NCBI RefSeq assembly: GCF_000760735.1 | Contig: NZ_JMEX01000008.1 | Span: forward strand, 2,450,905-2,514,904 | From: Rhodococcoides fascians A44A | Lineage (GTDB): Bacteria; Actinomycetota; Actinomycetes; Mycobacteriales; Mycobacteriaceae | Reading direction: 5' to 3' | Length of the DNA: 64,000 bases | In this document: one piece after another, positions 1-8,719 of the stretch | How the letters are laid out: each line of letters opens with the position of its first letter | Position numbering within the stretch: position 1 is the stretch's first letter | Notes under the pieces: model-generated | Told to the model about the DNA's origin: nothing | The model's database searches: none | What the model saw: the letters and a program-made list of their open reading frames with translations, nothing else | Program-made: the position numbers and the translations under genes

Positions 1-2
1 GT

Positions 3-671
3 GACTACGCGGCCCCGTCGACGCACCGCGACGAAACAGGCCGGGAAAAGCCAAGCGCAGCAAAGGTATTGGGTCTCACAGCCGTGGCTGCGGCGTTCCT
101 GGCCGTCCTCGGCGGCGGAGGATGGCTGGTGTCGACGAGCATCGCAGGCGGAGACTACGGCGACGTGCGCGGCGCCGTAGCCGTGCCCACGCTGCCTACC
201 GCGCAGGTCCAACCAGTGGCCGCAGCACCCGTCGACACTCCGATCCTGCCGTCCGGTGCCGAAATATGGTCGGCCGTCCGAGCGCCCGACAACGCAGCCG
301 ACGCCACCCGCGCCGTCGACGCCGACCCGTCGACCTCGTGGTCCACCGACCTCTATCGCGCACCCTTCGGAGACACCGACAACGGGATAGGAGTCGTCGT
401 GGCGTTCGCCGACGCTGTCGACCTGACGACAGTATGGGTCGCGACGCCGCAGCCCGGAGCCGTCGTGGAAATCCGAACCCCACCGGAACCGGACGGAACC
501 CTCGCGTCGACGCAACTCCTCGGGGCCGGGACCCTCGGCGCAGGCGCCACCGACATCGTCGTCGACGCACCCACCGGGTTACGTGCGGTTCTGATCTGGG
601 TGGCCGAGCTGGCACCGTCGGGCACGCAGTTCGTGGCCGATCTGGCCGAGATCGGGTTCACCGGACGGTGA
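3..671 (+). CDS. C-terminal part of a membrane protein with a discoidin-like domain (5' end outside window)
   Basis: The reading frame is open from the window edge, so the true start lies upstream. What remains is a short cytoplasmic stretch, one membrane segment (LTAVAAAFLAVLGGGGWLV) and an extracytoplasmic domain. That domain has the pattern AxDADPSTSWST followed by a GIGVVVAFADAVDLTTV strand, typical of the F5/8 type C (discoidin) carbohydrate-binding fold. In mycobacteria such a domain ends the MurJ/MviN pseudokinase protein and some membrane kinase-like proteins, so a kinase-like or flippase N-terminus is possible but cannot be seen. It converges with the next gene with only 13 bases between the stop codons. 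The domain call is moderate; the parent family is unknown. Confidence 0.6.
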   Translation, partial: DYAAPSTHRDETGREKPSAAKVLGLTAVAAAFLAVLGGGGWLVSTSIAGGDYGDVRGAVAVPTLPTAQVQPVAAAPVDTPILPSGAEIWSAVRAPDNAADATRAVDADPSTSWSTDLYRAPFGDTDNGIGVVVAFADAVDLTTVWVATPQPGAVVEIRTPPEPDGTLASTQLLGAGTLGAGATDIVVDAPTGLRAVLIWVAELAPSGTQFVADLAEIGFTGR

Positions 672-684
672 CGACGCCGGCGGA

Positions 685-1218
685 TCACTGGACCGATTGC
701 TTGACCCGCGAGAACGCCGGACCCGCGAGAAACCAGATGCCCAGGATCAAGCCGAGCGGACGAATGCTGGACAACAACGTCGCCGCCTGCTCGTCCGATG
801 CAACCGTGTACGCCAGGCCCACCAGCACTGCCGCCGCGATCGCACAGGCCTTGACCGCGCGGAACCAGTCCTCCCACAGGTAACGGCGGTACGCCTCCGA
901 ATCCTTGTCCAACTTCACCGGCGGCGGGCCACCGGCAAAGCGATGAGCGACGCGCACATCCAGCCACGCGATCATCGCAGGCCCGAACCCGACGCTGAAC
1001 CCCAGATAGTAGGCAGCAAGGTGGTGCACCGAACCGACCGGCGTGCCGCGACCGAGGTCGAACGCGACCGCGACGATCAAGACGACATCCAGCACCGGAA
1101 CCGACGCAAGTAACCACGTCGCGATTCGACGCTTCCCCAGCACGTAACGGACCAGAAGGCCGCTCAGAATCAACGCCCAGAACCCGATCTCGCAGACGAC
1201 GATGACGGCGGCGATCAT
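685..1218 (-). CDS. Polytopic membrane protein of unknown function
   Basis: A 177-residue protein with about five hydrophobic segments (IAAVIVVCEIGFWALILSG, WLLASVPVLDVVLIVAVAF, HHLAAYYLGFSVGFGPAMI, VKACAIAAAVLVGLAY, SIRPLGLILGIWFLAG) and a polar loop with the patterns PPPVKLDKDSEAYRRY and WEDWFRAV between the third and fourth. I chose the ATG whose product begins MIAAVIVV, because the longer frame adds a Cys/Arg-rich leader that does not look coding. I recognise no catalytic motif. It reads in the same direction as the small exported protein upstream, about 100 bases away. Its function is unknown. Confidence 0.6.
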   Translation of the reverse strand: MIAAVIVVCEIGFWALILSGLLVRYVLGKRRIATWLLASVPVLDVVLIVAVAFDLGRGTPVGSVHHLAAYYLGFSVGFGPAMIAWLDVRVAHRFAGGPPPVKLDKDSEAYRRYLWEDWFRAVKACAIAAAVLVGLAYTVASDEQAATLLSSIRPLGLILGIWFLAGPAFSRVKQSVQ

Positions 1219-1317
1219 CGTTCGAAGCCCATGAATGTCATGAAGACAGCGTCGCGCAGAACAGCACGTCGCCGCGTCGGCTGTCGGAGCGAGATTCACG
1301 TCCTCCGAAAGTACGAC

Positions 1318-1683
1318 TTACCGCGTCGTCGTGGTGTCTTCCGAATCCGACTCGGTCTCGGTCGTGGTCGTACCACGATTACGCGGAGACCTGCTCGTCG
1401 TCTCGGACCCCGGAGTTCGCGACGGCGCGGTCGTCGTCGGCGCGGTCGTTGTCGGCTTCGGTGTCGTGGGAACAGCGACCTGCCATGTCGGCGACGGCGG
1501 GACCGTGATCACCGACGAAGTCGTCGCGCTGACCACCGTGCTCAGATCCGAACGAAGGGCAGGCGGTTGGACCCTGTCGCTGGTGTCGTCGAACGCCCCA
1601 CCCAGTGCACCGATCGACAGACCGACGACGACGGCAACTCCGGCGATCGCCACCGCCGAGATCGCGATGACTTTGTCGCGCAT
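1318..1683 (-). CDS. Small single-pass membrane or exported Thr/Pro-rich protein
   Basis: A 121-residue protein. The N-terminus (MRDKVIAISAVAIAGVAVVVGLS) is a signal anchor, and the rest is a low-complexity Thr/Ser/Pro-rich chain with TTTAPTTTAPSRTP-type runs ending in ETESDSEDTTTTR. Such chains in actinobacteria are usually extracytoplasmic and often O-mannosylated, which is an inference here. There is no lipobox. Part of the opposite strand is also open, but the signal-anchor and linker pattern makes this frame the credible one. The function is unknown. Confidence 0.5.
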   Translation of the reverse strand: MRDKVIAISAVAIAGVAVVVGLSIGALGGAFDDTSDRVQPPALRSDLSTVVSATTSSVITVPPSPTWQVAVPTTPKPTTTAPTTTAPSRTPGSETTSRSPRNRGTTTTETESDSEDTTTTR

Positions 1684-1791
1684 GTTCGATAAGCCTTGTC
1701 CGCTCGGACCGCCACATCGACCTGTGGCGGTGCTGCGAGAACGCTACCGCAGGGCATCGCAGGTGCGCTCGGCGTAGGAATTCGCGCGCGG

Positions 1792-2304
1792 TCAGAGCAG
1801 GCGCAGGACCGCAGGCAGAACATCGGCGATCTGCTGACCGACCGACTCGTACACCTCGTGTTCACGGCGATACGGATCGTCGATGTCTGCGGCGTCCACC
1901 CGGTGCCGCGCCCGTGCCTCGGCGATACCGTCGATCGTCTGCGCCCCCGACGCCTCCGCCAGCGCAGCCGCTTCGAGAAGTGTGAACGTCCTCCGAAGCT
2001 TCCGCGGAGCAATCGCCAACACCTCGTCCCGATGCCGCGTCGTCATCGTCAGGATCACATCCGCCTCGTCGGCGATCCGTGATGAAATCCGACGAGCCAC
2101 GAAGCCCTCCGACTCACCGCCCAGCTGACGCAACACCGTCGCCGCCGTCTCGTCCATCGCATGCCCCGACAGTCCGTGCGTCCCCGCACTCGACGTCGTC
2201 AACTCCTGGCCACTCTCCTGCGCATACGCCGCAGCCAGCCTCTCCGCCGTAGGAGATCGACAGATATTGCCGGTACAAACGAAAAGGACATGCACGTCGG
2301 TCAC
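1792..2304 (-). CDS. Low-molecular-weight protein tyrosine phosphatase
   Basis: This 170-residue protein opens with the family P-loop CTGNICRSP (nucleophile Cys10, Arg16). It carries the late DP motif (Asp143-Pro144, within DIDDPYRR) that supplies the general acid. The length is a little above the usual 150-160 residues. The start is GTG. Family members dephosphorylate tyrosine (PtpA, Wzb type), and in many bacteria they act with polysaccharide export systems, which is of interest because a glycan locus begins 3 kb away; that link is inference. It is transcribed divergently from the Hsp70-like gene, with about 140 bases between the starts. Confidence 0.9.
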   Translation of the reverse strand: MTDVHVLFVCTGNICRSPTAERLAAAYAQESGQELTTSSAGTHGLSGHAMDETAATVLRQLGGESEGFVARRISSRIADEADVILTMTTRHRDEVLAIAPRKLRRTFTLLEAAALAEASGAQTIDGIAEARARHRVDAADIDDPYRREHEVYESVGQQIADVLPAVLRLL

Positions 2305-2446
2305 CTTAGACCCCGGCCGTTCCGCAGGCTCCCCAGTAATCGCAATCCTGAAGGTCTCGCGCTACAGTGATGGCCGAGCGGGGGTTCGAGACTGGATCGT
2401 TACAAATCTTGTCGGCGAGTCCCCTGCAGTCCAAGTGAGGCAGGTC

Positions 2447-3904
2447 ATGACTGAGGTTCTCGGTGTGTCGGTGGGGGCTAGTGCTGTTCGCATGGCCCGG
2501 CCCGACCTTCGCCTGCGTGGCTCCGGTGCCCGCGAACTCGACTTCCGGAACGACACGGTCGACGCGCACTGGGACAGAGCCGAGGAAGTCGCTGCCGAAA
2601 CCATCGGAGTGATGCTCGCGCAGAACCACGGTGACCGCTACGTCGAAGCAACGGGCGTCGCCTACCGCGACCAGCAGCAGTTCGGCGACATCCAGCAGGC
2701 AATGTCGGACCAGCAGCTCTACAACTATCGGCTCGTACCCGAGGCCCGCGCCGCGCTGGCCTACCTGGAAGCCTCCGGCGAGATCGGCGACTTCGGCACC
2801 ATCGCGCTGTACGACCTCGGCAGTTCCGGCCTCACCATCAGCGTCGTCGATCGTGCCTCCGGCGAGGTGCTTCTCGCCGAGCGCACCACCGACATCAGCG
2901 GTTCGGACTTCGACCGACTCATCTGCGACAACCAGCTCGCCAAGCAAGGCGTCGACCTGAACGACTCGGTCGGTCTCGACGAGTTCATCACGCGATGCCG
3001 CATCGCCAAAGAGCAACTCTCCACCTCCGGCGCCGTGTGCCTGCCGGGAGAGAGCGGCGTGATCCTCATTTCCCGCGAATCGTTCGAGGCGCTCGTGACC
3101 GTCCCGATCGAATACTCCGCGCGACTGGTGCGTGACGTCATCTCGCGATCCCCCCAACACGTCGACGCACTGTTCCTCGTCGGCGGCGGTGCACGGATCC
3201 CGTTGGTCGAGGCAATCCTCCGGTCCTGGACCGGACTCCACGTCGTCACGCCTGTCGAACCGGAATCGGTTGCCGCCAAAGGTGCGGCACTGCTCGCCAC
3301 TCCCGTCGGAGCTGCCCCCGCCGGCGGTGCGTCCCCGATGCCTCCCCACGACTCGGCACCCGCCGCGTACAGCGGCCAGACCGATGCCGGCAACCAGCAC
3401 GGCACGGGACCGCAGCACGGCACGGGAACGCAGCACGGCACGGGAACGCAGCACGGTGCCACGGAGCTGAGCGGCGCGCCGGATTGGCTCAGTCCCGATC
3501 CGGCGGATCGGTCCGCGACCTCCAAGCGCAAGATTCGCGGAGCAGCCCTCGTGGCAGGTGGCCTCGCCGTCGTCGCAGCCCTGGGCCTGACACTCGGTTA
3601 CGGCGGCTCCGAGGACTCCACCAGCGCACCTGCCGACAACGAGAAGCCGCTGACCTCGGCTCCGTCGTCGGCTCCGAGCACCACCGCCGCGCCCACGACG
3701 ACGACAATCCCACCGACGACCACCGTCGAAGCGCCACCCCCCGCACCGGCGCCGGTCGAGACGTACCAGGAGCCCGAATACCAGGCGCCCGCACCGGCTC
3801 CAGCGCCCCCGCCGCCTCCGCCGCTGATCCCCGGACTCCCGGAGTTCCAGCTACCGCAGATTCAGCTTCCGCCGCCGCCGGTCATCGAACTGCCTCGATT
3901 CTGA
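2447..3904 (+). CDS. Membrane-anchored Hsp70/actin-fold protein with Pro-rich extracytoplasmic tail
   Basis: A 485-residue protein; the ATG is chosen because GAGG precedes it at good spacing. Residues 1-285 resemble the Hsp70 nucleotide-binding domain: phosphate-2 loop YDLGSSG (122-128), adenosine loop LVGGGARIP (244-252) and a VAAKGAAL element (276-283). The N-terminal phosphate-1 loop reads LGVSVGAS, without the Asp of the canonical DLGTT, so ATP hydrolysis may be altered or lost. There is no peptide-binding domain. Instead come a Gly/His/Gln repeat (about 317-337), a membrane segment (about 363-385) and a Thr/Pro-rich outer tail ending with PPPLIPGLPEFQLP. It is closely related to the gene at 25128. 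The function is unknown; a transmembrane scaffold or sensor is my inference. Confidence 0.8.
   Translation: MTEVLGVSVGASAVRMARPDLRLRGSGARELDFRNDTVDAHWDRAEEVAAETIGVMLAQNHGDRYVEATGVAYRDQQQFGDIQQAMSDQQLYNYRLVPEARAALAYLEASGEIGDFGTIALYDLGSSGLTISVVDRASGEVLLAERTTDISGSDFDRLICDNQLAKQGVDLNDSVGLDEFITRCRIAKEQLSTSGAVCLPGESGVILISRESFEALVTVPIEYSARLVRDVISRSPQHVDALFLVGGGARIPLVEAILRSWTGLHVVTPVEPESVAAKGAALLATPVGAAPAGGASPMPPHDSAPAAYSGQTDAGNQHGTGPQHGTGTQHGTGTQHGATELSGAPDWLSPDPADRSATSKRKIRGAALVAGGLAVVAALGLTLGYGGSEDSTSAPADNEKPLTSAPSSAPSTTAAPTTTTIPPTTTVEAPPPAPAPVETYQEPEYQAPAPAPAPPPPPPLIPGLPEFQLPQIQLPPPPVIELPRF
3395..3456 (+). repeat. 18-bp tandem repeat inside the Hsp70-like gene
   Basis: Three full copies and one partial copy of an 18-base unit, cagcacggcacgggaacg with small changes, are placed in frame and encode HGTGTQ repeats just before the membrane segment. 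The copies are almost identical at DNA level, so copy number probably varies between strains. Confidence 0.85.
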
Positions 3905-4872
3905 TCCGCGCTCGTCGGCGATAGATCCTCCGCTGCGGGCAGTCGTAGATGGGCCACCACACCGAGATGGTCCGAATCGGGGATGTTCACCGGGTTCACC
4001 TCGAGCGCGTCGACGCCGTCGCTGGTGACCACGTGGTCCAACCGCGCGAGCGGCCGCGACGCAGGGAAGGTGCGGAACAGGCCGGCCCCGGCCGCGTCCG
4101 CCGCATCCTGGAAGCCGTCCGAGGCCAGCGTGCGGAACTGGCGGTGGTCCCCGGTGGCGTTGAAGTCGCCCGCCACGACGACGACACCCGGGTAGCTGTT
4201 CATGAGGTCGCGCATGCGAGCGAGATCTCGGTCCCACTGTTCGGTGTGGCGGGGAGTCGCGGGCGACATCGCGTGGAACGACACGAGCGTGAGTCCGACG
4301 CCGTCGACGACGGTGCGAGCGCGAACGGGCACGAACCCGAAGTCCGCCAATTCCTCCCCGTCGGTGAGCGGCGTCCTGCTCCACAGGCCGGTTCCGTCGG
4401 CCACGGGTCGGGGGGCGGTGACACTGTAGGGAAGGACCTCTTCGAGACCGGCCGCCACGAGATCGTTCACTTCCTCGTCGGTCAGCTCCTGCACGGCGAG
4501 AACGTCAGCGCCCGACGACCGGACCTGGGCGACGATGGCCGCTGCGTCCGCTTCGCCGTGGGCCACGTTGATCGTGAGAACGGTCAATTCGGTGCCGTCG
4601 GCAACGTGGTCGGCCGTGACGAAACTCGGCACCTGGATCGCTACGAATACAGCGGCCGCGGTCAACGACACTGCGACGCCCACCCTCGACTTGGCCAGCG
4701 CGAACAGGCCGCCGGAGACCGCTGCCGGAATGGCCGCGAATGGCATACCGACCAGAAACGCAACCAGTGTGATTTGAGTCACACCTACTTCGCGCGCGAC
4801 CAGCATTCCCGTGGAAAAGGCAAGTATTCCGCTGGCGACGACGACGGCTGATGTGCGTAGGACGCGGCGCAT
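3862..4872 (-). CDS. Endonuclease/exonuclease/phosphatase-family membrane protein
   Basis: A 336-residue protein. Three or four N-terminal membrane segments (about residues 1-90) precede a DNase I-like fold domain on the far side of the membrane. Family signatures are present: VQELTDEE with the metal-binding Glu, FHAMSP, VAGDFNATGDHRQF with the Asp/Asn pair, and the terminal SDHLGVVAHL with the catalytic His. The chosen ATG has GGAGG about seven bases upstream; the longer frame has none. The domain may act on a phosphodiester or phospholipid, but the substrate cannot be told. Its last 43 bases overlap the 3' end of the convergent Hsp70-like gene. Confidence 0.8.
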   Translation of the reverse strand: MRRVLRTSAVVVASGILAFSTGMLVAREVGVTQITLVAFLVGMPFAAIPAAVSGGLFALAKSRVGVAVSLTAAAVFVAIQVPSFVTADHVADGTELTVLTINVAHGEADAAAIVAQVRSSGADVLAVQELTDEEVNDLVAAGLEEVLPYSVTAPRPVADGTGLWSRTPLTDGEELADFGFVPVRARTVVDGVGLTLVSFHAMSPATPRHTEQWDRDLARMRDLMNSYPGVVVVAGDFNATGDHRQFRTLASDGFQDAADAAGAGLFRTFPASRPLARLDHVVTSDGVDALEVNPVNIPDSDHLGVVAHLRLPAAEDLSPTSADQNRGSSMTGGGGS

Positions 4873-5228
4873 CCGCACGCCTCCATTTCTTCCAGGCCGC
4901 AAGCGGCAATCGGTCGATCCTACGGTGACTAGACTCCGTATGTGCCCAGCTCAGACCCCGTATGCAAGTGTGGCCATGCGCGTACCGCGCATCAGCATTA
5001 CAGGCGCGGAAGCGACTGTTCCCTCTGTGAATGCGACCGTTTCAGGCGGCCGATTCTCGCATTCCTCACCGGAACGGTAAATCGTTAGCTCGGCACCGTA
5101 TTTCCGATCATACGGACCAAAAAGAAGCGTCAAACAAACCGATTGGTTAGGATGAGCGTTTGAATCAGGCAATACGGGCATTTCGGCGTGGGGACCGTGA
5201 GCTTGTGATCCGGCAGGAGGCACCAGGC
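4873..5228. other. 356-bp intergenic region before the DUF1839 gene
   Basis: I see no convincing gene here. The stretch is more AT-rich than its surroundings near 5085-5160. It holds the inverted repeat ccgtat-N8-atacgg (about 5096-5115) and the motif aaacaaaccgattgg listed separately. It presumably carries divergent promoters for the phosphatase-fold gene and for the DUF1839 gene, whose Shine-Dalgarno ggagg lies at 5216-5220. Confidence 0.5.
5132..5146 (+). promoter_or_regulatory. Possible shared control motif aaacaaaccgattgg
   Basis: This AT-rich 15-mer lies about 85 bases before the DUF1839 start. A near-identical copy (13 of 15 bases) lies at 10757-10771 upstream of the minus-strand glycosyltransferase at 10582. 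The carrier-protein promoter holds a related aaacaat palindrome. The likeness suggests a common regulator of the glycan locus, but it is a by-eye observation. Confidence 0.3.
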
Positions 5229-6269
5229 ATGTCGAACTACACACTTCCGACCAGCGTATCCATCGACGCGGACGATGTTCTGTCCGCCGAAGCGGTCCCC
5301 ACGACGGCGCACCGAGTGCTGCACCTTCGGCCGCAGTCCTATCTCACTCACTCGATCCACGCACACGACCGCGTCTGGACGGAAACGAACTGCTACGTGG
5401 ACTTGTGGATCGAACTTCTCCACTCGCTCGGTGCAGATCCAGTTCCCGCGTTGGCGTTCGTGCTGAGTGCCGATTGCGACGGTCGCCAGTGGGATTTCGT
5501 CAAGATGCAGTCGGAAGATCTGCGCACCCTCTACGGCCTCGAGGTCGGCGAGATGAACGTGTGGCGATCCGTCGTCGAGCACGTCCGCGAAGGACTGGAG
5601 GACGGCGTTCTGCTCACCGTGGAGGTCGACGGCTTCTACCTCCCGGACACTGCCGGAACGAGTTACCGCAATCAGCACACCAAGACCACGATCGTTCCGA
5701 ACATGCTGGACGAGACGGAGAAGGTGCTCGGTTACTTCCACAATCGCGGATACTTCGAGCTGTCCGGCGCGGACTTCGACGGCGTCTTCAATCTGGCTCC
5801 CGCGCCGCACCCCGAGGTCCTTCTGCCCTACGTGGAGCAGGTTCGTCTGCGGAAGAACACGATCGCCGACGGAGTCGGTGACCGCGACCTCGCTGTGGCA
5901 CGCGCGCACCTGGCTCGGCGCGCCGACGGCAATCCGGTCGAACGTCTCGCCGAAAGAATCACCGCCGACATCCCACTCGTGCAGACGGCAGGCCCGGATG
6001 CGTTCCATCTGTGGTCCTTCGGGCTGCTTCGTCAATGTGGAGCCACCGCGGAACTGGCAGCCGACCTCGTCGGTTACCTCGACGGCCGTGGCGTCGCCGG
6101 AATCGCCGACGCCGTCCCGCACTTCCTCCAGGTCGCCCAGGGCGCAAAAGCGGTGCAATTCCGGATGGCGCGGGCGTCACGCGGTCGTGCCGTGACACTC
6201 GGTGAGCCCCTCGCCGAGATGGCGTCGAACTGGTCGGCGGCGATGGACATCGTCTCGGCTGTACTCTGA
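5229..6269 (+). CDS. DUF1839 family protein
   Basis: A 346-residue protein recognised as DUF1839 from its overall pattern: an N-terminal HRVLHLRPQSYLTHSIHAHDRVWTETNCYVDLW region, then GRQWDFVKM, and a central VDGFYLPDTAGTSYRNQHTKTTI block. The start is the ATG with ggagg at 5216-5220. DUF1839 has no established activity. To my knowledge these proteins recur beside amino acid:carrier-protein ligases and their carrier proteins, both of which are present here (20876-21805, 22964-23221), so it may handle the aminoacyl-carrier intermediate; that role is inferred. The conserved Cys, His and Tyr residues could make a catalytic or acceptor site. It reads with the GH2 gene 29 bases downstream. Confidence 0.8.
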   Translation: MSNYTLPTSVSIDADDVLSAEAVPTTAHRVLHLRPQSYLTHSIHAHDRVWTETNCYVDLWIELLHSLGADPVPALAFVLSADCDGRQWDFVKMQSEDLRTLYGLEVGEMNVWRSVVEHVREGLEDGVLLTVEVDGFYLPDTAGTSYRNQHTKTTIVPNMLDETEKVLGYFHNRGYFELSGADFDGVFNLAPAPHPEVLLPYVEQVRLRKNTIADGVGDRDLAVARAHLARRADGNPVERLAERITADIPLVQTAGPDAFHLWSFGLLRQCGATAELAADLVGYLDGRGVAGIADAVPHFLQVAQGAKAVQFRMARASRGRAVTLGEPLAEMASNWSAAMDIVSAVL

Positions 6270-6298
6270 CCCAGCCGACAAGGAAGTATTCATCGCCT

Positions 6299-8719
6299 GT
6301 GAGACCCAATCGCGTGTCCGACGCGCATGCCGTTGAACTGCAGTGGAGCGTCACGTCGGTATCGCCGGGCTCGGTGGATCATCCCGACGAGCTCGACGAC
6401 GATGTCGTGTGGACCCCTGCTCTGGTGCCCGGCGGTGTGGCGGCGTCGACGGTGGCATCGCCACCCGATTCCGTCGACTGGTGGTTCACCACGACCGTCC
6501 CCGCATCCGGTGACAGCGCGTTCGTCCTGACGTTCGACGGTATCGCGACCCACGCCACCGTCTGGGTCGACGGGATCGAATCGGCAACGACGACGTCGAT
6601 GTTCGTCCCGGTGTCCGTCGACATCCCTACCGGGCACGGGCGCGTGCAGGTCACTGTCCGCGTCGACTCGATGGACGCTCGCCTGAAGAAGCGCACGCCG
6701 CGCGGACGCTGGCGGTCGTCTCTGATCGATCGGCAAGGTCTACGACACGAACGCACGAGTCTCCTCGGGCGGGCGCCGGTGTATGGGCAGGTGCCCCCTG
6801 TGGTCGGTCTGTGGCGATCCGTCCGTCTCCGTGAACGGGGTGTCGCCGAGAACATTCGGGTGCACGCGACGCTGTCCGGCGACGACGGTACCGTCCGGGT
6901 CCGCGCACGTTTGACGTCGCCGGCGGACTCGGTGTCCCTGCGCGTCGGTGAACACGACTTCGACCTTCCCGGCGGTGAGGGCGACCTGGACGTCACCGTG
7001 ACCGTCGCCGACGTGGCACCCTGGTGGCCCCACACGCACGGCCGGCCGGCCCTGTATCCATGGGAGCTCGACGTCGACGGCCGTGTCGAGGGACGGGGCA
7101 GTCTGGGATTTCGGCAGGTGGAGCTGGAGCAGTCCGGTGCGTCGGTGACATTCTCGGTCAACGGAACTCGTGTGTTCGCCCGTGGTGGGTGTTGGGTACC
7201 GCTCGATCCGGTGCGGATGTGGGTCGATTCCGACACTCTCCGAGCGGAATTGACCGATGTCCGCGATGCAGGATTCAACATGGTTCGAGTAGTCGGCACC
7301 ATGGTGTACGAGCAACCTGAATTCTGGTCACTGTGTGCAGAACTCGGGATCCTGGTGTGGCAGGACGTGATGTTCGCAACCACCGACCCGCCCGCCGATC
7401 CGGAGTTCCTCGATGCAGTCCGCCGCGAGCTCGACGCATTCTTCGCGATCGTCGGCGGCAATCCCGCCTTGGCCGTCGTCAGTGGCGGTAGCGAAACCCA
7501 GCAGCAGCCGACCATGCTCGGTGTTCCATCGGACAACCAGCGGATGGAGCTGTTGGAGAACGTCATTCCCGATCATCTCGAACGTCGACTTCCTGGAACG
7601 CCGTACGTGACATCCAGCCCGTCGTCCACCTCCGGTGAGCTCCACACTCACGTCGGCGACGGTATCGCTCACTACTTCGGTGTCGGCGGCTATCTGCGGC
7701 CGTTGTCCGACGTCCGTACTGCTCGCGTTCGATTTGCTGCCGAGTGCCTTGCCTTCGCCGTCCCGCCGGAGCGCCGAGCCGTCGACGCGATGTTCGGAAG
7801 CGCGAATGTTGCAGGCCACCAACCCGATTGGAAGTCGGCGATACCGAGGGACCGGGGATCGTCGTGGGACTTCGAGGATGTCCGCGATCACTACGTGCGA
7901 GACATATTCGGCGTCGATCCACACCTTATACGCCGCGACGACTCCGAGTTGTATCTGGACTACGGGCGAGCGGCCGTGTGCGAGGCAGTACAGTCCGCGT
8001 ATTCGCACTGGCGTCGGGCGGATTCCGAGTGTGCAGGCGCACTGGTGTTGACACTGCGCGACCTCGTGCCCGGTGCGGGCTGGGGCCTGCGAGACTCCAC
8101 GGGCACACCGAAAGCCCCGTGGTACAGCCTGGCTCGACTCAGTAGCCCGATCTGCGTCTTCGTCGTGGACGACGGTCTGGACGGATTGACGATCCAGGTC
8201 GCCAACGACACGGGTGAATCGGTGTCGGGAGATCTCAGAGCTGTGCTCTACGGGACGACGGGCCCGGTGGGGGAGCCCGCCGAGGTGCACATCGACCTCG
8301 GACCGCACACGACCGACAGTGTGTCGCTGGACCGCGTTCTGGGATCGTTCACCGACGCCAACCATGCCTACAGGTTCGGGGCGCAGACGTACTCCGCCGT
8401 GGTCGTCGAACTCGTCGGCGCAGACGGAGCGGTTCTCGATCAGGCAACTCACCTGATCGGCGAGCGGCACCCTCGTCAGAACGACGTCGGTCTGAGCGCC
8501 TCGGCACACAACGTCGGCCCCGGTGAGTGGTCACTGACCGTGTCGAGTCGATGGGCGGCGCACTACGTCTGCGTCGACACCGACGGCATGGAGGTCAGTG
8601 ACTCGTGGTTCCACCTTGCACCTGGGGCGGAGCGGGTGCTGACCCTGACCGGATCGAAGGCGAAGGTGTCCGGCCACGTGCGCGCGCTCAATTCGATCAA
8701 GCGCGCGCAGATCAGCTAG
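6299..8719 (+). CDS. Glycoside hydrolase family 2 protein, beta-mannosidase-like
   Basis: An 806-residue protein with GH2 architecture: an N-terminal jelly-roll (WWFTTTVP, FDGIATHATVWVDG), an Ig-like domain, and a TIM barrel beginning near VNGTRVFARGGCWVPLD. Likely acid/base Glu399 lies in SGGSETQQQP and likely nucleophile Glu482 in RFAAECLAFAVPP. GALVLTLRDLVPGAGWGLRD is the mannosidase-type barrel end. Active-site neighbours differ from textbook sequences (GSE rather than NE), so substrate specificity is uncertain. There is no signal peptide, so it looks cytoplasmic. The start is GTG, with another possible GTG five codons later. It lies downstream of DUF1839 and overlaps the convergent GT2 gene by eight bases. 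It may trim or recycle mannosides of the locus glycan. Confidence 0.8.
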   Translation: MRPNRVSDAHAVELQWSVTSVSPGSVDHPDELDDDVVWTPALVPGGVAASTVASPPDSVDWWFTTTVPASGDSAFVLTFDGIATHATVWVDGIESATTTSMFVPVSVDIPTGHGRVQVTVRVDSMDARLKKRTPRGRWRSSLIDRQGLRHERTSLLGRAPVYGQVPPVVGLWRSVRLRERGVAENIRVHATLSGDDGTVRVRARLTSPADSVSLRVGEHDFDLPGGEGDLDVTVTVADVAPWWPHTHGRPALYPWELDVDGRVEGRGSLGFRQVELEQSGASVTFSVNGTRVFARGGCWVPLDPVRMWVDSDTLRAELTDVRDAGFNMVRVVGTMVYEQPEFWSLCAELGILVWQDVMFATTDPPADPEFLDAVRRELDAFFAIVGGNPALAVVSGGSETQQQPTMLGVPSDNQRMELLENVIPDHLERRLPGTPYVTSSPSSTSGELHTHVGDGIAHYFGVGGYLRPLSDVRTARVRFAAECLAFAVPPERRAVDAMFGSANVAGHQPDWKSAIPRDRGSSWDFEDVRDHYVRDIFGVDPHLIRRDDSELYLDYGRAAVCEAVQSAYSHWRRADSECAGALVLTLRDLVPGAGWGLRDSTGTPKAPWYSLARLSSPICVFVVDDGLDGLTIQVANDTGESVSGDLRAVLYGTTGPVGEPAEVHIDLGPHTTDSVSLDRVLGSFTDANHAYRFGAQTYSAVVVELVGADGAVLDQATHLIGERHPRQNDVGLSASAHNVGPGEWSLTVSSRWAAHYVCVDTDGMEVSDSWFHLAPGAERVLTLTGSKAKVSGHVRALNSIKRAQIS

